Shown here: piece by piece, positions 21,148-31,270 of the stretch | Layout of the letters: each line of letters begins with the position of its first letter | Numbering within the stretch: position 1 is the first letter of the stretch | Translations under genes and position numbers: made by a program | NCBI RefSeq assembly: GCF_032484785.1 | Contig: NZ_JAUETR010000001.1 | Span: 5,339,369-5,403,368, forward strand | From: Bradyrhizobium sp. SZCCHNS1050 | GTDB lineage: Bacteria; Pseudomonadota; Alphaproteobacteria; Rhizobiales; Xanthobacteraceae | DNA length: 64,000 nucleotides | Direction of reading: 5' to 3' | Notes under the pieces: generated by a model | Told to the model about the DNA's origin: nothing | The model's input: only the letters and a program-made list of their open reading frames with translations | Databases searched by the model: none

Positions 21148-22884
21148 TCAGCTCGCCTTGCGCAGCCGCATCTCCGCAGACGGACCCGAGCGCAGGTTCT
21201 GGAAGAACTTCTCGACCTCGTTAGCGAGCGTCTGCGCGGTCGCGTTGAGGTCGCCGGACGCCGACAGGACGGAGGCGGCGGCCGTCGAGGTCTCGCTGAT
21301 GGCGTCGCGCAGCGAGTCGATGTTCATGACCAGCGTCTGGTTGCCCTGGGCGGTCGACTGCGCGTTGGTCGAGATCTCCCGCGTCGCCTGGTCCTGCTGC
21401 TGGATGGCATTGGAGATGTTCGAGGTGATCTCGTTGATGCCGCGGACCGCCTGGCCAATCTCGCGGACGGCGTCGACCGCGGTCTTGGTCGAGGCCTGGA
21501 TCAGGCCGACGTTCTGGCTGATCTCCTCGGTCGCCTTGGCCGTCTGCCCGGCCAGCGCCTTGACCTCGTGAGCGACCACGGCAAAGCCACGGCCGGCCTC
21601 GCCGGCGCGGGCGGCCTCGATGGTCGCATTCAGCGCGAGGAGATTGGTCTGCTCGGCGATGGTCTGGATCAGGGTCAGTACGCCGTCGATGCGCTGGGTG
21701 GCGGCGGCAAGGCCCTCGATCTCCGTGACCGACTTCTCGGTGCGTTGGCCGGTCTGCTCGACGGCGCCGGCCGACTGCCGGATCTGCCGGCCGATCTCCT
21801 CGACCGACGTCGACAGCTCCTCTGCGGCGCTGGCGACGGCGGAGACGTTGGTCGAGGCCTGCGACGTGGCGCCGGCCGCGGTGACCGCGCGCTCGTTGGC
21901 GTCGGCCGTCAGCCGCGTGATCATCTCGGCGGTTTGGCGCATCGCGGCGGCGTTCTCGGTGACGGTCCGCATCACGCTGCCGATCGCGGTGCGGAATTGC
22001 TCGACCGCGGTCTCGATGTGGCGGGCCCGGGCTTCGCGGATTTCCGAGTCCTGCGAGACCTGGACATTGAGGTCGCGGTTATGGGCCATCGCCTGCTGGA
22101 ACACGCCGATGGCGCGGGCGAGCTCGCCGATCTCGTCGGCCCGTCCGGCATGCGGCACCTCGACGTTCTCGGCGCCGGTCGCGACCTGGCGGATCGTATC
22201 GGTGATCTGCGACAGCGGCCGAGCGATCGAGCGGGCGATGATCACCACGCCGGCTGCGACCAGAACCAGCATCAGGCCGCCAAGACCGGTCAGCACGAGC
22301 GAGAGCTTGTTGTTCAGCGCCGTTTCCTCGGCGATCTTTCCTGCGCGCTCGACATAGACTTTGGACAGCGCCTCGAGATCCGTGTTGAGCGCCTTGCGCA
22401 CGGAGCGATTGGCATCGTTGTCGCCCCACTCGCGTCCCGCAGCCGGGCTGATTTCATTGGCGCGGCGGACCAGTTCGGCGCGGAATTCGACGAATTGCTC
22501 GATCCGCTTCTTGAACGTTGCGAATTGCTGGGCGTCGTCGGCCTGGACGATCGCCTGCCACTTGTCGACGACCTTCAGGATGTCGGCATTGAACTTGAGC
22601 AAGCCGTTGCCGTATTGCTTCACGACGGCGGGGTCTGTCGACATATAGACGCCGCGCGACTCCATGACGACGGCATAGACAAGGCCGTTGACCAGCTGAA
22701 CGTTGTGAGCGGCGAGATTGGCTGTCTCGATGGCTTTGATGAGCTCCGTGGCTCGCCGCGAGTTGTAGTCGGACAGCCAGGTGATTGCGGCGGTCAATAG
22801 CGCAAACAACGCAAAGATTGCGTAGAGCTTGACTGCGATGGATTGGCGCGTGGCCGTCTTCGTTGACGTCGGGCTTGAGGTCAT
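21148..22884 (-). CDS. Methyl-accepting chemotaxis protein
   Basis: 578 residues. TM1 lies at about 17-37 ([20 protein letters not shown]). A helical periplasmic ligand domain of about 150 residues follows, then TM2 at about 195-217 ([20 protein letters not shown]), then HAMP ([20 protein letters not shown]). The C-terminal methyl-accepting coiled coil carries the hairpin tip [20 protein letters not shown] and [20 protein letters not shown]. It signals to CheA/CheW; no chemotaxis genes are adjacent. No C-terminal NWETF-like methylation tether is visible. Ligand unknown. Confidence 0.95.
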   Translation of the reverse strand: MTSSPTSTKTATRQSIAVKLYAIFALFALLTAAITWLSDYNSRRATELIKAIETANLAAHNVQLVNGLVYAVVMESRGVYMSTDPAVVKQYGNGLLKFNADILKVVDKWQAIVQADDAQQFATFKKRIEQFVEFRAELVRRANEISPAAGREWGDNDANRSVRKALNTDLEALSKVYVERAGKIAEETALNNKLSLVLTGLGGLMLVLVAAGVVIIARSIARPLSQITDTIRQVATGAENVEVPHAGRADEIGELARAIGVFQQAMAHNRDLNVQVSQDSEIREARARHIETAVEQFRTAIGSVMRTVTENAAAMRQTAEMITRLTADANERAVTAAGATSQASTNVSAVASAAEELSTSVEEIGRQIRQSAGAVEQTGQRTEKSVTEIEGLAAATQRIDGVLTLIQTIAEQTNLLALNATIEAARAGEAGRGFAVVAHEVKALAGQTAKATEEISQNVGLIQASTKTAVDAVREIGQAVRGINEITSNISNAIQQQDQATREISTNAQSTAQGNQTLVMNIDSLRDAISETSTAAASVLSASGDLNATAQTLANEVEKFFQNLRSGPSAEMRLRKAS

Positions 22885-23466
22885 GAGGTGAGATACCGCG
22901 AGTTTTTGCTACGACGGAGGAGGCGCTTGATTGTTAATAGTTATGCAAAACCTTCATGGAGAAAGCGTTAAGTGGACACCGTCAGTATTATGCAACCACA
23001 GCGTACTTTGCTTGGCGTTTCAATCGATTAGTTGGTGCTCCGCAGCAGGGGAGGGCGTCGGGGCATCCGGTCGACTACGGAGGGCATGCGCCATTTCGAG
23101 GCTCCTCGTTCCCCTGCAAATGCATTGCAAACCAGTGGCCGCGCACGCGCGCTCCGCAATTGGTTCGTCGGTCGGAGACAGGCGGGAGCAGTCGTCGCGC
23201 TCGACCGATCAATTATCCATCCGATTGGAACTTTGGATCGCCCTTCGCATTCCGCCATCCGTATTGCGATGCATCGGATCAGGTCGCCTCGTCAGGTCGC
23301 GTCTGATCATGCCAGGCAGCGTGAGCATCTGGCACGCGGCGGGGACGTCGCGCCTTGCGACAGGAGCGGAAGGCGCGATCGCACTCAACTTTTCCGGAAG
23401 GGGTAGCGAAGCCTTATCTTCGGCCGTAAGGTAACCGGTTAGCGGGTTTGTCGCGAGGGGCAGTCG
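22885..23466. other. Intergenic region between divergent chemoreceptor and hpnP
   Basis: 582 bases without a convincing gene. It must carry the promoters of the leftward chemoreceptor gene and rightward hpnP. An AT-richer patch at 22900-22990 may be the chemoreceptor promoter. A near-match to the EcfG motif, GGAAC-N16-CATT at 23227-23251, is one base off consensus and 216 bases from hpnP. Confidence 0.45.
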
Positions 23467-25053
23467 ATGAGATTCGAGGGCATCGAAACGGTACGTCGCA
23501 TTCTCTGTGTGTTTCCGCGCTACACCTCGTCGTTCGGAACCTTCGAGCATGCCTATCCGCTCACCGACGGCATCCAGGCTTTCATGCCGCCGCAGGGGCT
23601 GCTGCTGATCGCGGCCTATCTTCCGGGTTCCTGGCAGGTGCGCTTCATCGATGAGAACATCCGCCCGGCGCAGGACGAGGATTTCTCATGGGCCGAAGCG
23701 GTGTTCGTCAGCGGCATGCACATCCAGCGTCAGCAGATGAACGACATCTGCCAGCGGGCGCACGCGTTCGACCTGCCGGTCGCGCTCGGCGGCCCCTCGG
23801 TCAGCGCCTGTCCGGACTACTACCCGAGCTTCGACTATCTGCATGTCGGCGAGCTCGGTGATGCGACCGACGAGCTGATCGCGCGGCTGGCGCGGGATCC
23901 GTCACGGCCTGCGCAGCAGGTCGTGCTGCGGACCAACGAGCGGGTGGCGATGACGGATTTCCCGGTGCCGGCCTACGAGCTCGCCGAGGTGAAGAAGTAC
24001 TTTCTCGGCAGTATCCAGTATTCCAGCGGCTGCCCCTATCAGTGCGAGTTCTGCGACATCCCCGGCCTCTATGGGCGCAACCCGCGCATCAAGTCGCCGC
24101 AGCAGATCATCGCCGAGCTGGACAAGCTCAGGGAATGCGGCGTCACCGGCTCGGTCTATTTTGTCGACGACAACTTCATCGGCAACCGCAAAGCCGCGAC
24201 GGAGCTGCTGCCGCATCTGATCGAATGGCAGAAGCGCACCGGCTATGTGATGCGGCTCGCCTGCGAGGCCACGCTCAACATCGCCAAGCGGCCCGAGATC
24301 CTGGAGAAGATGCGTGAGGCCTATTTCATCACCATCTTCTGCGGCATCGAGACGCCCGATCCGGATGCGCTGACGGCGATGCAGAAAGATCACAACATGA
24401 TGGTGCCGATCCTGGAGGGGATCAGGACCATCAACAGCTACGGCATGGAGGTCGTCTCCGGTATCATCATGGGGCTGGACACCGACACGCCGCAGACCGC
24501 GGACGCGCTGCTGCGGTTCGTCGAGGAGAGCCGGATCCCGCTGCTCACGATCAATCTGCTGCAGGCGCTGCCGAAGACGCCCCTGTGGGACCGCCTCGAG
24601 CGCGAGGGTAGGCTGGTCCACGATGACGGTCGCGACTCCAACGTGAAATTCCTGATGCCCTATGACGAGGTGGTCACGGCGTGGCGGCGCTGCATGGAGG
24701 TGGCCTATGAGCCGGAGCGGCTGTTCGCGCGCTACAAGCACCAATGCGACACCACCTACGCCAACCGTATCGAGGTGCCGGTCAGCGACGAGATGAAGAG
24801 TTGGCCGAACATCAGGCGCGGCCTGGTCATGATGGGCAAGATTTTCTGGAAGGTGGGCGTGCTCGGCGACTACAAGCGGCCGTTCTGGCGCTTTGCCTGG
24901 AGCCAGCTCAAGCGAGGCGAGATCGAGAATTTCATCGCCGTGGCGCTGATCGCGCATCACCTCATCATGTTTGCGCGCGCCGCCTCGCGCGGGCATCAGA
25001 ACGCGTCGAACTACTCGATCCGGCTGCGCGAGGCCGCCCTTCCCGCAGGGTGA
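23467..25053 (+). CDS. hpnP: Hopanoid C-2 methylase (B12-binding radical SAM)
   Basis: 528 residues. An N-terminal cobalamin-binding-like domain (FMPPQGLLLIAAYLP, ALGGPSVSACPDYYPSFDYL) precedes a radical SAM core with Cys189, Cys193 and Cys196 (CPYQCEFC). Length and sequence fit HpnP, which methylates the A-ring of hopanoids at C-2 in Rhodopseudomonas palustris and Bradyrhizobium. Position at the head of the hopanoid locus supports this. HpnP is reported to be under EcfG general-stress control in R. palustris; here only a weak EcfG-like match is seen upstream. Confidence 0.93.
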   Translation: MRFEGIETVRRILCVFPRYTSSFGTFEHAYPLTDGIQAFMPPQGLLLIAAYLPGSWQVRFIDENIRPAQDEDFSWAEAVFVSGMHIQRQQMNDICQRAHAFDLPVALGGPSVSACPDYYPSFDYLHVGELGDATDELIARLARDPSRPAQQVVLRTNERVAMTDFPVPAYELAEVKKYFLGSIQYSSGCPYQCEFCDIPGLYGRNPRIKSPQQIIAELDKLRECGVTGSVYFVDDNFIGNRKAATELLPHLIEWQKRTGYVMRLACEATLNIAKRPEILEKMREAYFITIFCGIETPDPDALTAMQKDHNMMVPILEGIRTINSYGMEVVSGIIMGLDTDTPQTADALLRFVEESRIPLLTINLLQALPKTPLWDRLEREGRLVHDDGRDSNVKFLMPYDEVVTAWRRCMEVAYEPERLFARYKHQCDTTYANRIEVPVSDEMKSWPNIRRGLVMMGKIFWKVGVLGDYKRPFWRFAWSQLKRGEIENFIAVALIAHHLIMFARAASRGHQNASNYSIRLREAALPAG

Positions 25054-25447
25054 TGGTCCTCTGTGGAACTGGGGGCGGCGGGTGGTGCTCGCCAGCACCG
25101 GCTCGCGGCCTGCCCAGAGCAAGGGACGGCTCGGTCGGATACCGGTCCTTGAGTCGTTCAGGTTTCGAGGCCCCGCGTCCGTCGGGGCCATCCACGCTCT
25201 TTTCAAGCACGGCAGAATCGTGGCGTGATCGGAAGCCGTGGCGGCTCGCCGTATTGTGTGGCCGCGCATGGTTGCGGCCGGGGAGTGAACCCTGCTAGAT
25301 CGCCTCGACGAATTTTCACGTGTTTTCAAGGATTAGCTTGGGCTGCGGGCCACAATGCGGTCATCTCTGCTTCGCTGAGCGGCCTTATTTCTGCCCTATG
25401 CGCTCAGGCCCTCAGAATTGGGCCGCACCCCAACCACTGGACACCGC
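25054..25447. other. Gap between hpnP and RND gene
   Basis: 394 bases without a gene. Parts of it (about 25120-25320) read like another decayed dispersed repeat; I cannot confirm this. No terminator or promoter could be assigned. Confidence 0.4.
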
Positions 25448-27805
25448 ATGCTGGAAGTCAGGCACGACAACGAAGTCCATGTCGAGAAGGTCGAGCACCG
25501 GCCGGCCGACAGCATCGCTTTTGGCATCGAACGACTCGGCCTCCTCGCGGTCAAGGCGCCGATCTTCTCCTGCGTCGTCCTGCTCGTCCTCATCGTGGCG
25601 GCGGTGTTCGGCATCAAGCGCATCCAGATCGACGATTCGCTCAGCCAGCTGTTTCGCTCCGACAGCAAGGAATTCCACCAGTACGAGGAGGTGACGAAGA
25701 AGTTCCCGGCCGAGGAATTCGACGTCCTCGTCGTGGTCGAGGGCAAGACCCTGCTGGCCCGCCAGAACCTCGAGAAGCTTCGTGACTTCGTGACCGACCT
25801 GCAACTGGTCGAGGGTACCCGTGGCCTGGTGTCGCTGTTCTCGGCCCGTCAGGCGCCGGCGCCCGGCAAGCTGCCGGCCGCGCTGTTTCCGTCGGATCTG
25901 CCGGAGGGCGAGGCCTACGACAAGTTCATCGAAACGGTGAAGTCGAACGAGATCATCCGCGGCAAGCTGTTGTCGGAGGACGGTACGCTCGCCCTGATCG
26001 TGCTGTCGCTCGAGCCCAAGGTGGTGGCCTCGAACGATCTCGGGAAGGTGGTGGGCGACATCCGGAAGCTGATGGCGGAGGACCTCGGCGACACCGGCCT
26101 GAATGTCCAGCTTTCCGGCGTGCCGGTCATGCAGCTCGAGATCCGCAACGCGGTGGAACGTGACGGGCTGACCTACAACATTCTCGGCATTCTCGCCGGC
26201 TGCATCATCGCCATCATCTTCTTCCGCAAGGTCTCCTTCATGATCGCAGCGGCGTTTCCGCCGCTGATCGCGATCATGCTCGCGCTCGGCGCGCTCGGCT
26301 GGGCCAATTTCAATCTCAACATGTTCCTGAACGTGATGACGCCGCTCATCATGGTCATCAGCTTCTCCGATTCGATGCAGCTTACCTTCGCCGCCCGCGA
26401 CCGCCTGATCGCGGGGCAGGACAAGGTGACGGCGTTCAAGAACGCCGTGCTGGTCGTCGGCCCGGCTTGCGTGCTGACCCACGCCACCGCCGGCATTTCC
26501 TTCATCGCCCTGCAGTTTTCCGACAGCGACCTGATCCGCAAGTTCGGCGAGGCGGGGCTCGCAGCCACCATCATCGCGCTGGTCGCGGTGCTGTCGCTGG
26601 TGCCGGTGTTCGGCGTGCTGCTGGTGCGCAACGAGAAGACATTCGCGGTCAAATTCCAGGGCGCCGACGCCGGCGTCCAGGCGCTGCGCAATTTCTGCTA
26701 CTGGATCGCGGTGCGCATGGTCGGCCGTCCCGGCCTGTTCAGCCTGATCGCGGTGCTGTTCGTCGGCTCGCTCGCGGTGGTGTATTCGACCCTGGAGCCG
26801 CGCTATCGCCTCGCCGACCAGGTGCCTGACAAGCAGCAGGCGGTTGCAGCGAGCAACCGGCTCGATGCCAAGCTGACCGGCGCCAATCCGGTCAACGTGC
26901 TCATCCAGTTTCCGAAGGGCGCCTCGCTCTATGCGCCGGAGACGTTGCAGGCGATCGCCGACGTCCATGCCACCGTCGAAAAGACCGCTGGTGTCGGCAA
27001 CGTCTGGTCGGTCGAGACGCTCCGGCGCTGGCTGGCCGAGAAGGCCGGCTCGTCGGATACGGCGACGTTGCAGGAATATGTCAATCTGATCCCCAAGCAC
27101 CTCGTGCGCCGCTTCATCGACAAGGAACAGGATGCCGTGGTGGTCGCCGGCCGCGTGCCGGATGTCGATTCCAGCCAGCTGCTGCCGGTGGTCGACAAGC
27201 TCGACCGCGAGCTCGATGCGGTGAGAAAGAAGCATCCCGGCTATGAAATCGCCGTTACCGGTCTCGCCGCCATCGCCGCGCGCAACTCCGCCGGCATGAT
27301 CGAAAAGCTCAACCATGGGCTGACGATCGAGTTCGCGCTGGTCGCGATGTTCATCGGGCTGGCCTTCCGCTCCTGGGTGGTGATGCTCGCCTGCATCCTG
27401 CCCGGCATTTTCCCTGTCGTGATGTCGGGCACCGTGCTGTGGGCAATGGGTGAGGGGCTGCAATTTGCCAGCGTGGTGGCGCTCACGGTCTCTTTCGGCC
27501 TTGGCCTGTCGGCGACTATCCACTTCCTGAACCGGCTGCGGATGGAAAGCGCGCCCGGCGTCAGTGCCGCCGTCGCAGTGGAGCGCGCCACCGTGCTGGT
27601 CGGACCGGCGCTGATCCTCACCACCGTGGTGCTGGCCTGCGGCCTGGTCGTCACCGTGTTCTCGGATCTGCCGTCGCTGCGGCTGTTCGGTTGGCTCAGC
27701 GCGTTCTCGATGGTGGCGGCGCTGTTTGCCGACCTCTTCATCCTCCGCCCGACCGCGATGTTCCTGATCAACCTGTCGCAGAAGCTGAAGCGCAAGCCGC
27801 TTTAG
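25448..27805 (+). CDS. MMPL/RND-family transporter
   Basis: 785 residues from ATG 25448 (a TTG at 25418 is an alternative). The layout is that of an MMPL/RND lipid transporter in two halves: TM1 at about 35-60 (FSCVVLLVLIVAAVFGIKRI), a large periplasmic loop, TM cluster at about 240-400 including NLNMFLNVMTPLIMVISFSD, a second TM at about 430, a second loop, and a final TM cluster (VVALTVSFGLGLSATIHFLN). It follows hpnP and precedes hpnC, and is a different protein from HpnN at 36333. It may move hopanoids or other lipids between membranes. Confidence 0.85.
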   Translation: MLEVRHDNEVHVEKVEHRPADSIAFGIERLGLLAVKAPIFSCVVLLVLIVAAVFGIKRIQIDDSLSQLFRSDSKEFHQYEEVTKKFPAEEFDVLVVVEGKTLLARQNLEKLRDFVTDLQLVEGTRGLVSLFSARQAPAPGKLPAALFPSDLPEGEAYDKFIETVKSNEIIRGKLLSEDGTLALIVLSLEPKVVASNDLGKVVGDIRKLMAEDLGDTGLNVQLSGVPVMQLEIRNAVERDGLTYNILGILAGCIIAIIFFRKVSFMIAAAFPPLIAIMLALGALGWANFNLNMFLNVMTPLIMVISFSDSMQLTFAARDRLIAGQDKVTAFKNAVLVVGPACVLTHATAGISFIALQFSDSDLIRKFGEAGLAATIIALVAVLSLVPVFGVLLVRNEKTFAVKFQGADAGVQALRNFCYWIAVRMVGRPGLFSLIAVLFVGSLAVVYSTLEPRYRLADQVPDKQQAVAASNRLDAKLTGANPVNVLIQFPKGASLYAPETLQAIADVHATVEKTAGVGNVWSVETLRRWLAEKAGSSDTATLQEYVNLIPKHLVRRFIDKEQDAVVVAGRVPDVDSSQLLPVVDKLDRELDAVRKKHPGYEIAVTGLAAIAARNSAGMIEKLNHGLTIEFALVAMFIGLAFRSWVVMLACILPGIFPVVMSGTVLWAMGEGLQFASVVALTVSFGLGLSATIHFLNRLRMESAPGVSAAVAVERATVLVGPALILTTVVLACGLVVTVFSDLPSLRLFGWLSAFSMVAALFADLFILRPTAMFLINLSQKLKRKPL

Positions 27806-27829
27806 CCCAGGCTATTGCGTAAACCAGGC

Positions 27830-28004
27830 CGTCATCACCCGTGAAAGCGGGTGATCCAGCACGCCGCGGCCTATCGGTTCAATCAGGACAGCCTCTGGAA
27901 TACTGGAGCGCCCGGTCCCGTCTGCGCCTTCGGCTTCGACGCGGCTATAAGTTCAAGGGCGCGCCGGAGCTTTAGCGAAGGCGGCAAGCCGGGCGACGAC
28001 AGCG
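27830..28004. repeat. Dispersed repeat containing an ATCACCCG hairpin
   Basis: Starts with CGTCATCACCCG and ends CGGGCGACGACAGCG; a perfect small hairpin ATCACCCG..CGGGTGAT is at 27834-27855. I recall close copies of this element between Bradyrhizobium genes. It encodes no credible protein. Confidence 0.6.
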
Positions 28005-28050
28005 GCGGGTCTCATTCGTATCCGAGGGCTGCGGAAGCACCGCAAAACAA

Positions 28051-28077
28051 AACGGCCCTGACATTGTCAGGGCCGTT
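28051..28077 (-). terminator. Rho-independent terminator after the 28125 gene
   Basis: AACGGCCCTGAC / GTCAGGGCCGTT stem of 12-13 bp with a 3-base loop, followed on the minus strand by TTTTGTTTTG. Confidence 0.85.
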
Positions 28078-28124
28078 TGCGCATTCGACTGCCCGTGAGC
28101 GCGCGACACGCTCCGGTCCAAGGA

Positions 28125-28619
28125 TCAGGTCTTCGACATCGTGATGTTGACGCCGCGGATCTCGCCCTTGGAGGAAATCTGCACGACCTGCTTGTTGCCG
28201 CTGGTCCTCAGGGTGATGCTGGCGGCGAAGCCGGCGGCCTGCACGAACACGTCGATCTGGCCGTTGCCGGCGGTGCCCTGCAATTCGCCGTTCACGTTGC
28301 GGCTGGATTCGCTCCAGTTGCCGGAGATGCGGTCGCCCTGGCTGGTGACGTCACTGGACAGGAGGAACTTGTAGCTGTCGCTGGCGCATTGCAGGCTCTG
28401 CTTCAGATTGGCGCCGGCCACCTTGTAGCTGGCCTTGCAGCGGATGCGCTCGGTGGTGCCGTCCGACAGCGCGACCGTGCCGTTGCCCGACCACGAGCCG
28501 TCGAAGCCGGCGAACGGGCCCGACTGAGCCTGAACTGCGGTCGCCGCCACGAACAGTGCCGCTCCGAGACCGGCGGCCTTGATGACGTGCCCCGAGAAAG
28601 ATGAGCCGAACAGTTTCAT
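28125..28619 (-). CDS. Secreted protein of unknown function
   Basis: 164 residues from ATG 28619 with a Sec signal peptide ending about AATAVQAQ. The mature part starts GPFAGFDGSWSGNGTVALSD and contains two cysteines (RIRCKASYK, SLQCASDSYK) and beta-rich repeats, as in small lipocalin-like or YceI-like periplasmic proteins of this clade. Family not recognised by name. It stands alone between an RND gene and hpnC, on the opposite strand from the hopanoid genes, with its own terminator. Confidence 0.75.
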   Translation of the reverse strand: MKLFGSSFSGHVIKAAGLGAALFVAATAVQAQSGPFAGFDGSWSGNGTVALSDGTTERIRCKASYKVAGANLKQSLQCASDSYKFLLSSDVTSQGDRISGNWSESSRNVNGELQGTAGNGQIDVFVQAAGFAASITLRTSGNKQVVQISSKGEIRGVNITMSKT

Positions 28620-29095
28620 ATCGAGTTTCCCATCCAAAATGACACCGCTGTGTCGGCGTATGCCGCCGCTTCGAACACTTGGTGTTCTCGCCGAAGGTTA
28701 GGTTCAAATGACGGCCGGTCGGGCGCTGCGACCGGATGCCATGATGCCCGCCGACACCGTGCGACGGGTCGGCGCCGAATGGTCGTCCTCGCAAGACGGC
28801 TGCACGCAAGCCGCCTCGACGGCGCTGCATCTAACGGTCCGCGCGGCAAGCTTGCAACAGCCAAATGCGAAAAACGTGTTCCGAGAATAACGCCCTAGTA
28901 TCAACGCCTTGTTTGTGCCAAAGCTGTGATCTCCGAGCTTGATCCGCTCGGGATCATAGGGCGCAAATTTGGCCGCATTTGGCAGCGTACCTCCGGCGCT
29001 GGGGGGCTTGCGGTCCTTGCCAAACCAAACAGGTGTTTCCCGGGCAGCATCGGCGATCCGGGAGGTCTCCTCTGCTGTCAAAATGAAGGAACACG
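28620..29095. other. Intergenic region, no gene recognised
   Basis: 476 bases between two divergent secreted-protein genes. Only low-quality frames are present. Promoters for both neighbours are expected here. Confidence 0.4.
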
Positions 29096-29332
29096 ATGCG
29101 TAAGATTTTCCTGGCACTTTCCCTGCTGTCGTCGGTGTCCGTTTCCACCGGTGCGTTCGCGCAAGGCCGCGGCGGCACGCCCGAAGAGCAGGCGGCCTGC
29201 ACGCGTGACGTTCAGAAGTTCTGTCGTGCCGTCATCGATCAGGGTGACTTCACGATCCTTGCGTGCCTGAAGGAGAACCGCCCCAAGATCAGCCCGGCCT
29301 GCGATCAGGTGCTGAAGACCCACAACCAGTAA
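29096..29332 (+). CDS. Small secreted cysteine-rich-repeat protein
   Basis: 78 residues with a clear signal peptide (LALSLLSSVSVSTGAFAQ) after GAAGGAACACG and ATG. The mature part holds three cysteines in the order ACTRDVQKFC .. ILACLKENRPKISPAC (four in all), resembling the GLG1/cysteine-rich-repeat family found as short periplasmic proteins in alphaproteobacteria. Function unknown. It lies upstream of hpnC but is separated by 223 bases. Confidence 0.8.
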   Translation: MRKIFLALSLLSSVSVSTGAFAQGRGGTPEEQAACTRDVQKFCRAVIDQGDFTILACLKENRPKISPACDQVLKTHNQ

Positions 29333-29555
29333 GTGGTTGCCGTTCGGAACGGTTGTTTCCGAACTCTTTTGGTTAACGACCGCCGGCCCGCCCCTCGGGG
29401 GAGGGCGGCGGTTCGATCCTATGGGCTGCCCGACATCGATTGCATTGGTTTTGGCTGGATCTTCGCCTATATGGGGGCGAGCAATCCGTTCGCATGAGCG
29501 AAGCGGCGGGCATTGTTTTCGGTAGCGCCCTTTCAACCTGATAGCTGTTTCGTCC

Positions 29556-30434
29556 ATGACCACCGCGAGCGATTTGCGATCCGGCAAGACACACCGGGAC
29601 GAGAACTTTCCGGTGGCGTCGTGGATCATCCGTCCCGAGCACCGGGCGCTGATCCTCGCCTTCTACAATTTCGTGCGCACCGCCGACGACATCGCCGACC
29701 ACCCGAGCCTGCCGGGTGAGGAGAAGCTGCGGCTGCTCGATCTGCTCGAAGCCGAGCTGACCGGGACGGGCGAGACCCAGGACGTCGCCGTCAGCCTGCG
29801 CCGGGCGCTCGCCGAGCGCGGCATGCCGCCTCGGCACGCGCTCGATCTGCTGGTTGCCTTCCGGATGGACGTGACCAAGCTGCGCTACGAGAACTGGGAC
29901 GAGGTCATCCACTACTGCCGCTACTCGGCGATGCCGGTCGGCCGCTTCATGCTCGACGTGCACGGCGAGTCCACCGCGACCTGGCCGGCCTCGGACGCGA
30001 TCTGTGCGGGCCTGCAGATCAACAACCACCTGCAGGACTGCGGCAAGGACTACAAGGCGCTCAACCGCGTGTATCTGCCGCGCGATGCGCTGGCGGAAGC
30101 CGGCGCGACCGTCGAGATGCTCGGCGAGGCCAAGTCGCCGCCGCCTCTGCTGGCCTGCCTGCAGAAGCTCGCGGTGCGCAACGCGGCGCTGCTCGATGAG
30201 GGCAGGGACCTCAACAGCGGCGTCAAGGATTTCCGCTTCGGACTGGAGATCGCCGTGATCCAGGCTTTCGCCGACCGCATCGTGGCGTTGCTGAAGGTGC
30301 GCGATCCGCTGAGCGAGCGCGTGCACCTGTCGCCCGTCGGCATGCTCGGCCTCACCTTCACGTCGGTCATGGGCGAGATCGGCCGCCGCGTGGCCGGGCG
30401 TCATCCCGTCACCAAATCGGCAGCCGGCGCATGA
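29556..30434 (+). CDS. hpnC: Hydroxysqualene synthase HpnC
   Basis: 292 residues of the squalene/phytoene synthase family. First Asp-rich site: FVRTADDIADHP; second: QINNHLQDCGKDYKALNRVY. In the HpnCDE route HpnD makes presqualene diphosphate, HpnC converts it to hydroxysqualene and HpnE reduces that to squalene. It overlaps hpnD by four bases, so the three genes form a coupled operon. The order C-D-E is canonical for hopanoid loci. Confidence 0.95.
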   Translation: MTTASDLRSGKTHRDENFPVASWIIRPEHRALILAFYNFVRTADDIADHPSLPGEEKLRLLDLLEAELTGTGETQDVAVSLRRALAERGMPPRHALDLLVAFRMDVTKLRYENWDEVIHYCRYSAMPVGRFMLDVHGESTATWPASDAICAGLQINNHLQDCGKDYKALNRVYLPRDALAEAGATVEMLGEAKSPPPLLACLQKLAVRNAALLDEGRDLNSGVKDFRFGLEIAVIQAFADRIVALLKVRDPLSERVHLSPVGMLGLTFTSVMGEIGRRVAGRHPVTKSAAGA

Positions 30435-31270
30435 CCCTCGAGGCAACCGCAGACAATATCGATCACGGCACGGCGGCCTCCGGCAGCTCGTTCTATGCCG
30501 CCATGCGCATCCTGCCGCGCGCCCAGCGCGACGCGATGTTCCAGGTCTACAGCTTCTGCCGCGAGGTCGACGACATCGCCGATTCCGACGGCCCGCGGCC
30601 CGAGCGGCTGGCGGCGCTGCAGAAATGGCGCGACGACATCGACGCGCTGTACCAGGGCAACCCGCCGCCGCGGCTGCGCGACTATGTCAGCTCGGTGAAG
30701 ACCTTCGGGCTGAAGCGCGAGGACTTCCTCGCCATCATCGACGGCATGGAGATGGACGTGCCGCAGGAGATCCGCGCGCCGGATCTCGCGACGCTCGACC
30801 TTTATTGCGACCGCGTGGCGAGCGCGGTCGGCCGCCTCTCGGTGCGCATCTTCGGCATGCCCGAGGAGGACGGCATCCTGCTCGCGCACCATCTCGGCCG
30901 CGCGCTGCAGCTCACCAACATCCTGCGCGACATCGACGAGGATGCCGGCATCGGCCGGCTCTATCTGCCGCGCGAGGCGCTGCTGTTCGCCGGCATCACC
31001 GGCGACGATCCGGTCAAGGTCACGCAGGAGCGCGCGCTGCCCAAGGTCTGCAACTCGGTTGCGGTCAGGGCCAAGACGCATTTCGAGAAGGCCGACGAGA
31101 TCATGCGGCGAAATCGCCGGCGCGCCGTGCGGGCGCCGCGGATCATGTCAAAATATTATCGTGCCGTGTTCGACCTCTTGCTCGAACGAGGCTTCGCGCC
31201 GCCGCGCGAGCCTGTCCGCGTGAGCAAGCTCACGAAGATCGGCATCATCCTTCGTTACGCAATCATCTGA
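30431..31270 (+). CDS. hpnD: Presqualene diphosphate synthase HpnD
   Basis: 279 residues of the squalene/phytoene synthase family, first site SFCREVDDIADSDGP and second site QLTNILRDIDEDAGIGRLYL. It condenses two farnesyl diphosphates to presqualene diphosphate. The stop codon TGA overlaps the ATG of hpnE by one base. Confidence 0.95.
   Translation: MTLEATADNIDHGTAASGSSFYAAMRILPRAQRDAMFQVYSFCREVDDIADSDGPRPERLAALQKWRDDIDALYQGNPPPRLRDYVSSVKTFGLKREDFLAIIDGMEMDVPQEIRAPDLATLDLYCDRVASAVGRLSVRIFGMPEEDGILLAHHLGRALQLTNILRDIDEDAGIGRLYLPREALLFAGITGDDPVKVTQERALPKVCNSVAVRAKTHFEKADEIMRRNRRRAVRAPRIMSKYYRAVFDLLLERGFAPPREPVRVSKLTKIGIILRYAII

Noticed and set aside
23227..23251. GGAAC-N16-CATT, a near-EcfG promoter upstream of hpnP
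   Set aside because: One base off the CGTT word and 216 bases before the start; kept only as a weak possibility.
28704..29117. A 137-residue open frame on the minus strand between the two secreted proteins
   Set aside because: No ribosome-binding site, no family resemblance and overlaps the start of a better supported secreted gene.
30625..31270. An N-terminal extension of the hpnE frame across hpnD
   Set aside because: Low-complexity Arg/Ala text; the true HpnE start with the FAD motif is ATG 31270.
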